Shown: positions 1-10,638, counted from the stretch's first letter. The stretch: DNA of 36,412 bases from Nocardioidaceae bacterium (GCA_013696555.1 JACCYJ010000230.1:1-36412); one strand, 5' to 3'. The notes: a model not told the origin generated them from the sequence alone. A program made the numbers and translations.

Positions 1-254
<254 letters not shown>

Positions 255-399
255 CTCGTCGGTCCGATCTGTCAGGCGGAGCCGCGATCGCGGTCCCCGC
301 CGGCATCCCTGGCTGGTCTCACCAGCGTCGAGCAGTTCGCCTTGTTGCCGTCGTCCGCGCAACCGACCGAGCGTCGAACCAACCAGCGGGCGGCGCGCA

Positions 400-681
400 T
401 CAGCTCGCCGTTGACGCCGATCTCGGGAGCGGGAGTCGGCATTCATCAGCCTTCGGAAGAGCAGCAAAATCACGCTTGGTCTTCCGGTACCACTCCATAC
501 CTGATAGTGGGTTCTTCCACCGACCCTGCATCTCCTTCAACGCACTCTTGTGCGTTTCATCGTTCCTTGCGACCATTTCCTTCAGATGTTTGTCCTGCGC
601 CTTGATGACATCGTTGGCGGTTCTTCCGTGCAGTGGAAGATCGCATGGCCCACCTGGCTGTTCACATGTCGTTGTCTTCAT
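400..681 (-). CDS. Small conserved protein, DUF1059-like
   Basis: 93-aa [79 protein letters not shown]...; resembles MKT.TC.QLGG.CD... small proteins; purine-rich SD (aaggaag) upstream of ATG. Confidence 0.6.
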   Translation of the reverse strand: MKTTTCEQPGGPCDLPLHGRTANDVIKAQDKHLKEMVARNDETHKSALKEMQGRWKNPLSGMEWYRKTKRDFAALPKADECRLPLPRSASTAS

Positions 682-800
682 AGAGCGTCGCTTCCTTTAG
701 TCGTATTCGGTCCTCGACTAGGACGCTTGGAAACGGATGAGAGATCTCGTCTCAGCGACCCACGGTCTGTGCAGGGTCATGGCTGCGATCGTCGGGCGGC

Positions 801-1211
801 TCAGCGCAGTTCCTGAATGCGGATCATGTTGCCGGCCGGGTCGCGGAATGCGCAGTCGCGGACGCCGTACGGCTGCTCGGTCGGCTCCTGCACGACCTCG
901 GCGTCGCTGGCCTGCAGCCGCTCGAAGGTGCCGTCGAGGTCTTTGGTGGCCAGCAGGATCCAGCCGTAGGTGCCCTTGGCCATCATCTCGACGATGGTGC
1001 GGCGCTCGTCGTCGGTGATGCCGGGGTCGGCGGCCGGCGGCGCCAGGAGGATGGACGTGCCGGGCTGGTCGGCGGGGCCGACCGTGATCCAGCGCATCTT
1101 GCCTTTTCCGACGTCGTTGCGGACCTCGAAGCCGAGGGTGTCACGGTAAAAGGCCAGGGAGGCATCCGGGTCGTCGTGCGGAAGGAAGCTCGTGTGAATG
1201 GTGATGTCCAT
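801..1211 (-). CDS. VOC superfamily / glyoxalase-bleomycin resistance-like protein
   Basis: MDITIHTSFLPHDDPDASLAFYRDTLGFEVRNDVGKGKMRWITVG...GVRDCAFRDPAGNMIRIQELR; typical VOC start and C-terminal DPAGN motif. Confidence 0.9.
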   Translation of the reverse strand: MDITIHTSFLPHDDPDASLAFYRDTLGFEVRNDVGKGKMRWITVGPADQPGTSILLAPPAADPGITDDERRTIVEMMAKGTYGWILLATKDLDGTFERLQASDAEVVQEPTEQPYGVRDCAFRDPAGNMIRIQELR

Positions 1212-1216
1212 GGCAG

Positions 1217-1666
<450 letters not shown>

Positions 1667-1724
1667 CTGCGCGATCGTGCCACGTCGCACCGGAGTTACC
1701 TAGCGCCGCTGGTTCCGTTCCCGA

Positions 1725-4064
1725 CTACTCGGCCACCGTTACCAGCGCGTCCTCGCGGTTCCTGTCGCGTGCGCGTTCCATGCTCGAGCGACGTAGCGGC
1801 CCGAATAATGAGGTCGGCAACCAGGTCGCCAGCCAGCGCGTCCGAGCAGAGCGAGTCGCGGCCACGGCGTCTGAAACAGTTCTCACGGCTTCCCGCAGGT
1901 CGCCGCTGGTCGAGACGTGTCGGGCGTACCGCGCCTGCTCGGTCGCCAGGACGATGCGGTTCAGGGCTTGGACGAAGGTGTGGTCGTTCGACACCTGCGC
2001 CCGGAGCTGGCGTCCCATGGCGCGCGGAGTGGCCTGCGGATCCCACTCCATGCGCAGGTCCACGACGGTGTCGCGCAGCTCTGCCCAAGCAGCTTCGGTG
2101 GTGACCGTCGGTCCGCCTGCGCGCGACCAGCGGCGCCGAGCGGTGACAGTCCGGGCAATTCGGGGGGCCACGAGCGCCAGCAGGGACGCTGCGATGAGGA
2201 GCAGCGCGGTACCGGTGCTCGACCACGGTCCCGAGCCGGAGGAATCCCCGGCCGCGGCAGGTGTGGGAAGTTCCTCCGGGGTGAGCGGCGTGCTCGTCGG
2301 GTCCGTCGCATCGGTCAACCGGCCGCCACCCGGGCCGGTGTTGCCGGCGACCTGGTTGTCCCTGAAGTTCGGTGCCGCACCCGTGCGGGTGCCTGGCGTC
2401 GGCTCAAAGCGAACCCAGCCAACGCCGTCGAAGTACAGCTCCGGCCAGGTGTGCATGTCGGTGCCTCGGTAGACGTACTCGGTGCCGACGGGGTCAGGAC
2501 GCAGGAAACCGACCGCCACCCTGGCCGGGATTCCCAAGTCCCGAGCCATCAGCGCCATCGCGCTCGCGAACTGCTCGCAGTAGCCAACCCGGTCGTCCCC
2601 GAGGAACGACTCGATCGTCTCCAAGCCGGTCCCGGAGCTCGCCTCAACCGAGTAACGGAATTTGTCGCTGCGGAACCACGCTTGCAGTGCCAACGCCTGA
2701 CCGAACGCACTCGTTTCCCCCTCCGTGACCTCACGGGCCCGCTCCCCGATGATCGCCGGGAAGTTGTCGTTCGGGAGCGCAGTGAACGCAGCTATCTCCG
2801 GCGGCACCGGGCGGCGGCCGGCCCGGCGCAACAGGGCAGGTGTGGGTTCGCTCAACAATGCGCTGAACGAGTAACTGATGCCAGCGGTCGACTGGCCCTC
2901 GTCGGCGGCGGCTGCATCCAGACTCCTCACGTCGACCCGCCACTGTTCCTCAGCGGTGATGCCTGTCGGCGCGTAGACCAGTGGCAGCCAGGTTGAGACC
3001 AAGTTGTCGGAAACCTCGACGTCGTAGCTGTAGCCGGAGCGGGGCACGGTCGAGTCGAATCCTGGGGCTGCGGGGAGTCCCTCGTCGCTGCCGACACTCG
3101 TGTCGGCAGCCCGCGTCCCCGGTTCCCAGGTGTCTTCGGTGAACAGGTTCAGCGATGCGAGCCGTAGGTAACCGGGATCCGGATCGTTGGTGCTGAACCG
3201 GATCAGGATCTCGTCGCTGGGCTCGACCAGGTTGCGGCGCAGGTCGAGCACCGGGTTGGTCACCACGGTCGTACCACCCCCGTTCGCGCCTTGTTGACTC
3301 GAGCTGCTCTCGCCGAAGTAGTGCGGTGACAGAGTCGGGATCAGCACCGGTAGCACCACGGCGGCGGCCACGGCGCCTAGGCCGATGCGGCGCCCGGTGG
3401 AGCGGATGCCCTGCGCATTGACGTCCTCGGCGGGGTCCTCCCACACCGGGCCGGTAGGGCTGATCTGCCGCCCCCAGTGAGTGAGTCGTTCACGTTCGTC
3501 GGCGGCCATCAAGAACACGAAGCCTGCGGCACCCGGGATGAAGACGAACAGCGAAACGTCGCCACCGAGCAACGCGACCGGAGCCATGTAGATGGCGAGG
3601 AAGAGCAACCCGAGCAACGGCACTCGTCGCCACGTCACCGCCACCGCATCGACAACGATCGCCAGCGCCATCATGCCGAGGGCCAGTGTCATCGTCAGGT
3701 CGGGATCCGGCGGGACCGGTGCCGCGTACCTCTCGGTCATCGCGAGGAAATCCGCGACCCGGTCTGCGAGTTCGACGATGGCAGCCTTGGTGGGGATGAG
3801 CGCCCAGAGCGCCTCCCCCCTGGCGTAGACGATCACGGACCACTCCGCCAGGACCGCCACCTGCGCCAACATGATCAGCGACCAGTGGCCTCCACGCGCC
3901 CGCAGTGCGGCTCCCACTACGGCGAGGACAGCGGCCCCGGCGGCACCGTGCACCAGGTACGTCTTCTGATACACGAGGGGCGCGATCATCACCGCGGCAC
4001 CCACGGTGGCGAGCCAGGCCCAAAAAGTCAGCCGCACCTGTTCTGACCAGTGGCGCCGGATCAC
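1725..4064 (-). CDS. Transglutaminase-like membrane protein (DUF3488/TgpA-type)
   Basis: GTG at 4064 overlaps the DUF58 stop; N-terminal multi-TM region, then transglutaminase core (GYCEQFASAMALMARDLGIPARVAVGFL ... DMHTWPELYFDGVGWVRFEPTPGT) and a C-terminal TM. Confidence 0.9.
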   Translation of the reverse strand: MIRRHWSEQVRLTFWAWLATVGAAVMIAPLVYQKTYLVHGAAGAAVLAVVGAALRARGGHWSLIMLAQVAVLAEWSVIVYARGEALWALIPTKAAIVELADRVADFLAMTERYAAPVPPDPDLTMTLALGMMALAIVVDAVAVTWRRVPLLGLLFLAIYMAPVALLGGDVSLFVFIPGAAGFVFLMAADERERLTHWGRQISPTGPVWEDPAEDVNAQGIRSTGRRIGLGAVAAAVVLPVLIPTLSPHYFGESSSSQQGANGGGTTVVTNPVLDLRRNLVEPSDEILIRFSTNDPDPGYLRLASLNLFTEDTWEPGTRAADTSVGSDEGLPAAPGFDSTVPRSGYSYDVEVSDNLVSTWLPLVYAPTGITAEEQWRVDVRSLDAAAADEGQSTAGISYSFSALLSEPTPALLRRAGRRPVPPEIAAFTALPNDNFPAIIGERAREVTEGETSAFGQALALQAWFRSDKFRYSVEASSGTGLETIESFLGDDRVGYCEQFASAMALMARDLGIPARVAVGFLRPDPVGTEYVYRGTDMHTWPELYFDGVGWVRFEPTPGTRTGAAPNFRDNQVAGNTGPGGGRLTDATDPTSTPLTPEELPTPAAAGDSSGSGPWSSTGTALLLIAASLLALVAPRIARTVTARRRWSRAGGPTVTTEAAWAELRDTVVDLRMEWDPQATPRAMGRQLRAQVSNDHTFVQALNRIVLATEQARYARHVSTSGDLREAVRTVSDAVAATRSARTRWLATWLPTSLFGPLRRSSMERARDRNREDALVTVAE

Positions 4065-5398
4065 TGTTGCATCCCCGTCGCTGTCACGGCGCCTCGGGCG
4101 CCGGAGCCGTGGTTCATCAAGGCTCCGAGACGCTGCCACACCGCGGTGACCGAGTCTTCCGGACCGGCGCTGGTGGCGAACCAGCCATGGCTGCCGAGCA
4201 TCGCGGCCACCCCTGAGCTGTGGGAGCCGCTGGCGGGAAGAAGTCCCGAGGTCCGTCCAGGAGCCCGGCTCTGTCGTGGCGGCGGCGCCCAACGGTCTGT
4301 GTCGAGGACGATCCCGAGCACCTTGCTGCGGTAAGGGGACATGCGTGCCAGGTCGGCGAGGTCGGTGCCCTGCACACGGCCGAGGAGCGCCACTACCAGG
4401 CCAGGGGAGCCGACGACGGCATCCACCGCCTCGGACAGCGTGCTGCACCGGGAGTCGGTCATCACGGCGAGCTCGTCCAGGATCGGGCCGGCCTGGCCGA
4501 CGGCGTTCATCGACCGGTCGTGCCACGCATGCGCATCGATGTCGGGTCGGTCGGTGACCAGGCGGACGGCGAAGCCAGCCGAGGCGAGGTGCACGGCGAT
4601 GGAGGCAGCGGCCGAGATCGCCCACTCCAGGGAGGACGCCGGGCCGGAGCCGCGGTGGGCCATGGCTCGGGAGTCGAGCAGGATCGTGGCGCGACTCTGC
4701 CAGGGCTGCTCCTCACGGCGGACCATCAGCTCGCCGACGCGGGCGCTGCTGCGCCAATGCACCCGGCGAAGGTCGTCGCCGCGGCGGTACTCGCGCACCG
4801 TGACGTCCTCGGCACTGCCCACCGCAAAGGCCCGGGGTCGGTTCTCACCCGCGCCGGTCCACTCACCGCTGACGTTGATCGGTGCAAGCGGGTAGATCTG
4901 CGGGATGACCACCACCGACGTCGTGTTCTGGAAGGAGCGCACGAGCTCGAAGAGCCCGAACGGGTCCGAGACGCGAATCGAAAGCGGCCCGATCTCGTAG
5001 CGGCCACGCAGCTCGGAGCGGACGGCGTAGGAGACGCTCTGATGCCAGCGCGGGCCGGCGTGGTCCAGCAGGAACCGCGCCCGGGTACCCAGCACGTACG
5101 GGACGGTGTCCTCGAGCAGCAGCAGCCCCATGGGCATCGAGCCATCGTTGGCCAGGTCGAGCGTGACCGTCGCCGGTTGCCCGGCCGACACCCGAGTGGG
5201 CGCGACCCTGCGCTTGGCCATCAGCCGGTAACGGGCGCGGCTGACTGCCAGCGCCGTCAGGAGAGGGAGTGCCAACGCAAGGACGCCCACTCGCAACAGC
5301 GCATCGAAGCCCAGGATGAACGCGCAGATTGCGATCGTCAGCCCGGCAGCGAGAAAGGCGCGACCGCGGGTCGTCAGCGCTGACAGTGCCTCGCGCAT
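4061..5398 (-). CDS. DUF58 domain protein
   Basis: N-terminal TM pair and DUF58 motif VREYRRGDDLRRVHWRSSARVGELMVRREEQP; located between MoxR and transglutaminase genes. Confidence 0.9.
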   Translation of the reverse strand: MREALSALTTRGRAFLAAGLTIAICAFILGFDALLRVGVLALALPLLTALAVSRARYRLMAKRRVAPTRVSAGQPATVTLDLANDGSMPMGLLLLEDTVPYVLGTRARFLLDHAGPRWHQSVSYAVRSELRGRYEIGPLSIRVSDPFGLFELVRSFQNTTSVVVIPQIYPLAPINVSGEWTGAGENRPRAFAVGSAEDVTVREYRRGDDLRRVHWRSSARVGELMVRREEQPWQSRATILLDSRAMAHRGSGPASSLEWAISAAASIAVHLASAGFAVRLVTDRPDIDAHAWHDRSMNAVGQAGPILDELAVMTDSRCSTLSEAVDAVVGSPGLVVALLGRVQGTDLADLARMSPYRSKVLGIVLDTDRWAPPPRQSRAPGRTSGLLPASGSHSSGVAAMLGSHGWFATSAGPEDSVTAVWQRLGALMNHGSGARGAVTATGMQQ

Positions 5399-6414
5399 CA
5401 GCGGTGAGTGCTCGAGCCGTCCGACGCCGGCCGGCCGGTGTCGCGTACCGGAATTGAAGCCAGGATCGCGCTGAGCACACCGGCGCTGCGACGCCCGCCC
5501 ATGGCGGCCTCCGCCGTGAGCAGCAGCCGGTGGCCGAGCACCGGCTGCACCAGGCGCTGGATGTCGTCGGGTAGGACGTAGCCGCGGCCGTCGAGCGCGG
5601 CGGCGGCCTTGGCGGCGCGAACCAGATGCAGCGTGGCTCGCGGCGACGCGCCGAGGCGAAGCTCCGGAGAGTCACGAGTCGCGCTCGTCACAGCGACCGT
5701 GTAACGCTGCACGGCCGGTGAGACGTAGACCTGCCGGACCAGTGCCGACAGCTTGGCGATCTCAGCCGCGTTGGTGACCGGGGACAGGTCGGCCAGTGGG
5801 TCGGCGTCCGCGTGCGAGTTCAGCATCGCCAGCTCCGCCGACTCGACCGGGTAGCCCATCGAGATACGCGCCATGAACCGGTCCCGCTGCGCCTCCGGCA
5901 GCGGATAGGTCCCCTCCATCTCGATCGGGTTCTGCGTGGCGATCACCATGAACGGCTCGTCGAGGACGTACGTCGTGTTGTCGACGGTGACTTGGCCCTC
6001 CTCCATACACTCCAGCAGCGCCGACTGAGTCTTGGGCGATGCCCGGTTGATCTCGTCGCCGACGACGATGTTGGCGAACACGCCACCCGGTCGGAACTCG
6101 AACTGGCGTGTCTCCTGGTTGTAGATCGAGACACCCGTGACATCGCTGGGGAGCAGGTCGGGTGTGAACTGGATGCGGCGCACGGTGCCGTCGACAGAGC
6201 GGGCCAACGCCTTGCTGAGCATCGTCTTACCGACCCCGGGGACGTCCTCGATCAGCAGGTGCCCTCCGGCCAGCAGCACGGTGATGACCCCGCGGATGGC
6301 GTCGTGCTTGCCTTCGATGACTGTCTCGACGTTGTGCTGGATGCGCTGAGCCACCTCGGTGAGCGACCCGAGGTCTCCGCTCGCCCCCTCCAGCCCAGTC
6401 GTCGTGCTCGTCAC
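5398..6414 (-). CDS. MoxR-family AAA+ ATPase
   Basis: Walker A EDVPGVGKTMLSKALARSVDG, GDEINRASPKTQSALLECMEEGQVTVD, FMVIATQNPIEMEGTYPLPEAQRDRFMARI. Start placed at GTG 6414 with SD gaggagg; the track ORF to 6717 is over-extended. Confidence 0.92.
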   Translation of the reverse strand: MTSTTTGLEGASGDLGSLTEVAQRIQHNVETVIEGKHDAIRGVITVLLAGGHLLIEDVPGVGKTMLSKALARSVDGTVRRIQFTPDLLPSDVTGVSIYNQETRQFEFRPGGVFANIVVGDEINRASPKTQSALLECMEEGQVTVDNTTYVLDEPFMVIATQNPIEMEGTYPLPEAQRDRFMARISMGYPVESAELAMLNSHADADPLADLSPVTNAAEIAKLSALVRQVYVSPAVQRYTVAVTSATRDSPELRLGASPRATLHLVRAAKAAAALDGRGYVLPDDIQRLVQPVLGHRLLLTAEAAMGGRRSAGVLSAILASIPVRDTGRPASDGSSTHR

Positions 6415-6547
6415 GGGTCCTCCTCTAGGCGTCTGCGCGCCGATCCTCTCAGCCCGGGCCAAATTCTGACCACGAGTCCACATAACGATGCAGTCATGAT
6501 GCCGCGATCCGGCGGCCATCCGGTGGCGTGATCGTCGGCTCAGGTCG

Positions 6548-6588
6548 TTGACGGGGGGGCCTTGTGGGGTAAAGTGGCGAGTAGTGGA
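6548..6588 (+). promoter_or_regulatory. Candidate mraZ/dcw promoter with overlapping MraZ box (3 x GTGG at 10-bp spacing)
   Basis: TTGACG at 6548-6553, 16-bp spacer, TAAAGT at 6570-6575; GTGGG 6564, GTGGC 6574, GTGGA 6584, exactly 10 bp apart, upstream of mraZ. Confidence 0.65.
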
Positions 6589-6609
6589 GGATACCGAGGA
6601 GGTCATGGG

Positions 6610-7041
6610 GTGTTTTTGGGGACCCACACGCCTCATCTCGACGACAAGGGCCGCCTGTTCCTGCCCGCCAAGTTTCGCGACGAGCTGCAGGGGGGCCTGG
6701 TGATCACCAAGGGCCAAGACCGCAGCCTGTACGTCTGGACCCGCGCCGGATTCGAGGAGCTCACGTCGCGGGTACGGCAGACGCCGTTCACGCGCAAGTC
6801 CTCCCGCGACTTCATGCGCATCCTGTTCTCGGGCGCCTCGGACGAGATCCCCGACAAGCAGGGCCGCATCACGATCCCGCCGGTGCTCCGCGAGTACGCC
6901 CGGCTCCGGCGGGACTGCGTCGTGATCGGAGCCGGAGACCGGGTGGAGATCTGGGACGCCGCGGCCTGGCAGGGCTACTCCGTCGAGCAGGAAGACGCGT
7001 TCTCGGCGATGTCGGAGGAGGTGATGCCAGGCGTGTTGTGA
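6610..7041 (+). CDS. mraZ: Transcriptional regulator MraZ
   Basis: [26 protein letters not shown]...[42 protein letters not shown] start with SD gaggagg. Confidence 0.96.
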   Translation: MFLGTHTPHLDDKGRLFLPAKFRDELQGGLVITKGQDRSLYVWTRAGFEELTSRVRQTPFTRKSSRDFMRILFSGASDEIPDKQGRITIPPVLREYARLRRDCVVIGAGDRVEIWDAAAWQGYSVEQEDAFSAMSEEVMPGVL

Positions 7042-7196
7042 GCAGACCGTGCTGTACCTCGTACGGCGAGGTCTCCGCTCCGCCCCTGTCTGCTGGCACC
7101 CCTTCCCCGGCGCCAGCCGACATCAGGTACGCGGACGGAGTCCTGGCTGAACGAATGGCCGAACGAATCCATCACGGTGACGGGCAAGGGGTCGAG

Positions 7197-7400
7197 ATGA
7201 CTGTCGCGGTCGAGGACGACCGTTCGCACGGGCCGCCGCGTCGGCTGCCCGAGCCGGCGGTTCGCGTCGGTGCGTACTCCTACACCGGCAAGCGGGTCCG
7301 CGACGAGGTTCGCGAGGGAGCCGCCGTGGTGGTGTTCTCGCTGGTGGTCTCTACCGGATTTGCGCTGGTGATGACGCTCTGCATCCGACTGGCCGGGTAG
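7197..7400 (+). CDS. Small single-TM protein of unknown function between mraZ and rsmH
   Basis: ATG 7197 gives MTVAVEDDRSHGPPRRLPEPAVRVGAYSYTGKRVRDEVREGAAVVVFSLVVSTGFALVMTLCIRLAG (67 aa); frame extends up to GTG 7038; stop TAG overlaps rsmH GTG (TAGTG). Confidence 0.6.
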   Translation: MTVAVEDDRSHGPPRRLPEPAVRVGAYSYTGKRVRDEVREGAAVVVFSLVVSTGFALVMTLCIRLAG

Positions 7401-8359
7401 TGGCCGTGACGCCGCCCGAGCACATACCGGTGCTGGTAGACCGGGTGGTCGCGCTCTTGACACCGGTCCTGCAGGAACCGGGTGCGGTGGTGGTTGATGC
7501 CACGCTCGGCCTGGGCGGCCACGCCGAGCAGCTGCTGGCACGGTGCCCGAACGCGCACCTGGTGGGCATCGACCGTGATCCGCAGGCGTTGCTCACCGCC
7601 CGACGGCGGCTGGAATCCTTTGCCGGTCGGGTGACCTTTGTGCACTCCGGCTACGACCGGGTGAGCGAAGTACTAGCGAATCTCGGTCATCACTGCGTAC
7701 CGGCGGTGCTCTTCGATCTCGGAGTCTCTTCTCTGCAGCTCGACGACTCCGCTCGCGGATTCGCTTATGCGGTGGACGCCCCGCTCGACATGCGAATGGA
7801 CCCCTCTGGCGGGCTCACTGCGGCTGACGTCTTGAACACGTACGCCCAGGCCGATCTGGCCCGCGTCCTTCGTTGGTACGGGGAGGAGAAGTTCGCCCGA
7901 CGGATTGCGGCGGCGGTGGTGAGCGCTCGACGCGATGGTGCGCTGGTCACCAGCGCCCAGCTGGTGGCGATCGTACGGGAGGCGATCCCCGCCCCGGCCC
8001 GTCGCCATGGTGGGCATCCGGCCAAGCGGACCTTTCAGGCACTCCGGATCGAGGTGAACGACGAGCTCGGTGCGCTGCGCCGTGCCCTGCCCGCGTCGAT
8101 CCGATCCGTGTGCGTCGGCGGTCGCATCGTCGTCATGGCTTACCACTCACTTGAGGACAGGCTGGTCAAGGCCGAGTTCAACCGGCAATCCCACAGCTCG
8201 GTCCCAGACGACCTGCCGATCGTTCCGACAGGTTTCGAGCCGGAGTTGCGGTTGCTGACCAAGGGTGCGGAGAAAGCCGACGTTTCCGAGGTCGCCCGCA
8301 ACCCGCGGGCCCAGTCGGTGCGGCTGCGTGCCGCGGAACGTGTCCGGATCGCAGCGTGA
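7400..8359 (+). CDS. rsmH: 16S rRNA (cytosine-1402-N4)-methyltransferase RsmH (MraW)
   Basis: HIPVLVDRVVALLTPVL..VVDATLGLGGHAEQLL..LVGIDRDPQAL...VLFDLGVSSLQLD...FQALRIEVNDEL...MAYHSLEDRLVK. Confidence 0.97.
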   Translation: MAVTPPEHIPVLVDRVVALLTPVLQEPGAVVVDATLGLGGHAEQLLARCPNAHLVGIDRDPQALLTARRRLESFAGRVTFVHSGYDRVSEVLANLGHHCVPAVLFDLGVSSLQLDDSARGFAYAVDAPLDMRMDPSGGLTAADVLNTYAQADLARVLRWYGEEKFARRIAAAVVSARRDGALVTSAQLVAIVREAIPAPARRHGGHPAKRTFQALRIEVNDELGALRRALPASIRSVCVGGRIVVMAYHSLEDRLVKAEFNRQSHSSVPDDLPIVPTGFEPELRLLTKGAEKADVSEVARNPRAQSVRLRAAERVRIAA

Positions 8360-8874
8360 ACACCGGCGGCCTGCGCAATCAGGCGACCCGGCCGACGCCG
8401 CCGCAGCGAGCCCTGAAGCTGCCGCGGCTCCGGGCGGTGGCGCCCCAGCCGCGCCAGCAACCGACGACGACATTCGCGGCCCTCGTGGTGGTCGTGATGG
8501 GTGCCGGGCTTGTCGGGCTGCTGCTGCTCAACATCGCCATGCAGAACGCCTCCTTCCACCTCGCCGCCTTGGACGAGCAGGTGCAGGATCTTCACGTCCA
8601 GGAGCAGGCTCTGGACCTTGAAGTGGACCGGCTGGGCAGCCCCGAGCGCCTGGCGGAGCAGGCCGCGGAGCTGGGCATGGTGCCCAATCCCAATCCGGTT
8701 TTCCTCGACATGGGCAGCGGCAAGATCATCGGCGACCCGCAACCGGCGCGGCCGGGAACGGGTTTGGTCGATGACTTCAAGCGGGTGCCGGAAGCAACCA
8801 GGAAGCCACAGCCGACGAGAAAGCCTCAACAGACCTCCCCGGAAAACCCGAAGCCGCAGGGTGAGCAGCGATGA
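8356..8874 (+). CDS. ftsL: FtsL-like septum formation protein
   Basis: Basic N-terminus, one TM (TTFAALVVVVMGAGLVGLLLLNIAMQNASF), then coiled-coil-like segment (ALDEQVQDLHVQEQALDLEVDRLGSPERLAEQAAELGMV); position between rsmH and ftsI. Confidence 0.8.
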   Translation: MNTGGLRNQATRPTPPQRALKLPRLRAVAPQPRQQPTTTFAALVVVVMGAGLVGLLLLNIAMQNASFHLAALDEQVQDLHVQEQALDLEVDRLGSPERLAEQAAELGMVPNPNPVFLDMGSGKIIGDPQPARPGTGLVDDFKRVPEATRKPQPTRKPQQTSPENPKPQGEQR

Positions 8875-10619
8875 CCCCCTCGCGGCACGCCCGCCGTACC
8901 GCCTTCCGGATGCGGATCTGCCTGCTCGCCATCGCCTTCGTCCTTTCCCTGTTTGCCGCCCGCCTCTTTCAGCTGCAGGGGTTGGACGGCAACGCCTACG
9001 CGTCGATGGCGACCGCTGAGGGTTCCGCATCGGTCCCGCTGCACGCGTCGCGGGGGGCGATTCTCGACCGGTTCGGTTCCGAGCTGGCTTCGACCATCGA
9101 CGCGGTGGCATTGACCGCTGACCCCATGATGACCAGCGCGAAGGCACCCGAAGTGGCCGCCATCCTCACCCGGCATCTGCACCTCGATTACTTCGCGACG
9201 GTTGCGAAGCTTCGCAGGCCCGAGTCCCGGTTCGTCTATCTGGAGCGGCGGGTCCCCACCTGGCGGGCGAACGCGGTCATGGCCGACCTCGAGGCCGCGC
9301 GGTTGCCCGGAGTCTTCACCGAGCGCGACCCCCTTCGCACCTACCCGGGAGACGAGATCGCCGCCAATGTGGTCGGCCTTGTCGGAGCTAACGGCACCGG
9401 CCTCGCCGGCCTCGAGCAGCAGTACGACGAGCAGCTCTCCGGGGTCGATGGCCTGGCCACGTACATCGTGTCCCCAGCCGGCGAACGCATCCCGCTCGCC
9501 GATACCAGCGTCCAGCAGCCGCAGCCCGGAGTCGCCGTCCAGACGACGATCGACCGTGACGTGCAGTGGTATACCGACCGTCGGTTGCACGAGGCCGTCG
9601 TCGACACCAGGTCGGACTGGGGGGCGGTCATCAGCCTCGATGTCCGGACGGGCCAGATCGTCCAGTTCTCGCAGTACCCGACATTCGATCCGAACGTGTC
9701 CGCCAAGCGGGACATCGACAAGCTGTCGGCCCGTGGCGTGCAGAACGTGTACGAGCCCGGCAGTGTGGAGAAGATCCTCACGTTCGCTGCCCTGTCCGAT
9801 GCCGGGAAGGTCACGCCGCGAACGAGGATGAAGGTCCCCGGGGCATTGTGGATCGACGGCCACGAGGTCAACGACGACTGGTCTCACGGCATGATCCGGT
9901 TGACGGCGACCGGCGTACTGGCGAAGTCGTCGAACCTCGGCACCGTCTTGGCTTCTCGTCGTCTCTCCGATGAGATGTTGTACGACTACCTGCGCAGCTT
10001 CGGCCTGGGTGACGTCACTGGGATCGGGCTTCCTGGTGAGTCCCGGGGGTTGTTGCCCGAGCCGTCCATCTGGGCCGACATCAACCACGCCACCATTGCG
10101 TTCGGCCAGGGACTTTCGGTGACCGTCGCGCAGATGGCGGCAGCGGTGGCGGCGGTGGCCAACGGCGGAACGTACGTCCAGCCGTCGCTGGTCTCCGGCT
10201 TCGTCGAGGCCGACGGCTCGGTCACACCCGCTCCGGAGCCGGCATCGCACCGGGTCGTCAGCGAACGCGCGGCGCGCCAGGTGTCACAGATGCTGGAAGC
10301 AGTCATCCTCGACGGCGGAACCGCGCCGTTGGCTGCCATCCCCGGCTACCGGGTCGCGGGCAAGACCGGAACGGCCCAGCGAGTCAATCCGGAGAGCGGC
10401 CGCTACGTCGCGGGGCAGCGGACGATCTCCTTCGCCGGTTTCGCACCCGCCGACGACCCGCGATTCATGACGTACGTGGTTCTCGACAATCCCAAGGACG
10501 GCAGCTTCGGCGGTACCGCGGCCGCTCCGGTGTTCCAAGACGTGATGTCGATGCTGCTGCAGCGGTACGCGGTGGCCCCGACGGGAACCAAGCAGCCCAG
10601 CAGGGCCTTGGAATGGTGA
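8871..10619 (+). CDS. ftsI: Peptidoglycan D,D-transpeptidase FtsI / PBP3
   Basis: RGAILDRFGSELA; active-site motifs SxxK (YEPGSVEK), SxN (KSSN), KTG (AGKTGTAQ); single N-terminal TM. Confidence 0.95.
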   Translation: MTPSRHARRTAFRMRICLLAIAFVLSLFAARLFQLQGLDGNAYASMATAEGSASVPLHASRGAILDRFGSELASTIDAVALTADPMMTSAKAPEVAAILTRHLHLDYFATVAKLRRPESRFVYLERRVPTWRANAVMADLEAARLPGVFTERDPLRTYPGDEIAANVVGLVGANGTGLAGLEQQYDEQLSGVDGLATYIVSPAGERIPLADTSVQQPQPGVAVQTTIDRDVQWYTDRRLHEAVVDTRSDWGAVISLDVRTGQIVQFSQYPTFDPNVSAKRDIDKLSARGVQNVYEPGSVEKILTFAALSDAGKVTPRTRMKVPGALWIDGHEVNDDWSHGMIRLTATGVLAKSSNLGTVLASRRLSDEMLYDYLRSFGLGDVTGIGLPGESRGLLPEPSIWADINHATIAFGQGLSVTVAQMAAAVAAVANGGTYVQPSLVSGFVEADGSVTPAPEPASHRVVSERAARQVSQMLEAVILDGGTAPLAAIPGYRVAGKTGTAQRVNPESGRYVAGQRTISFAGFAPADDPRFMTYVVLDNPKDGSFGGTAAAPVFQDVMSMLLQRYAVAPTGTKQPSRALEW

Positions 10620-10638
10620 GCGTCGGTAATCTCACCCG

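Noticed and set aside
710-724. GTCCT-CGACT-AGGAC small hairpin
   Set aside because: Five-bp stem in GC-rich DNA; expected by chance, no flanking support.
4220-5383. 387-aa + strand ORF opposite the DUF58 gene
   Set aside because: Shadow ORF; the - strand DUF58 motifs are clear.
8826-10250. 474-aa - strand ORF opposite ftsI (and 335-aa ORF 8140-9147)
   Set aside because: Antisense shadow ORFs of GC-rich coding sequence; composition not protein-like.
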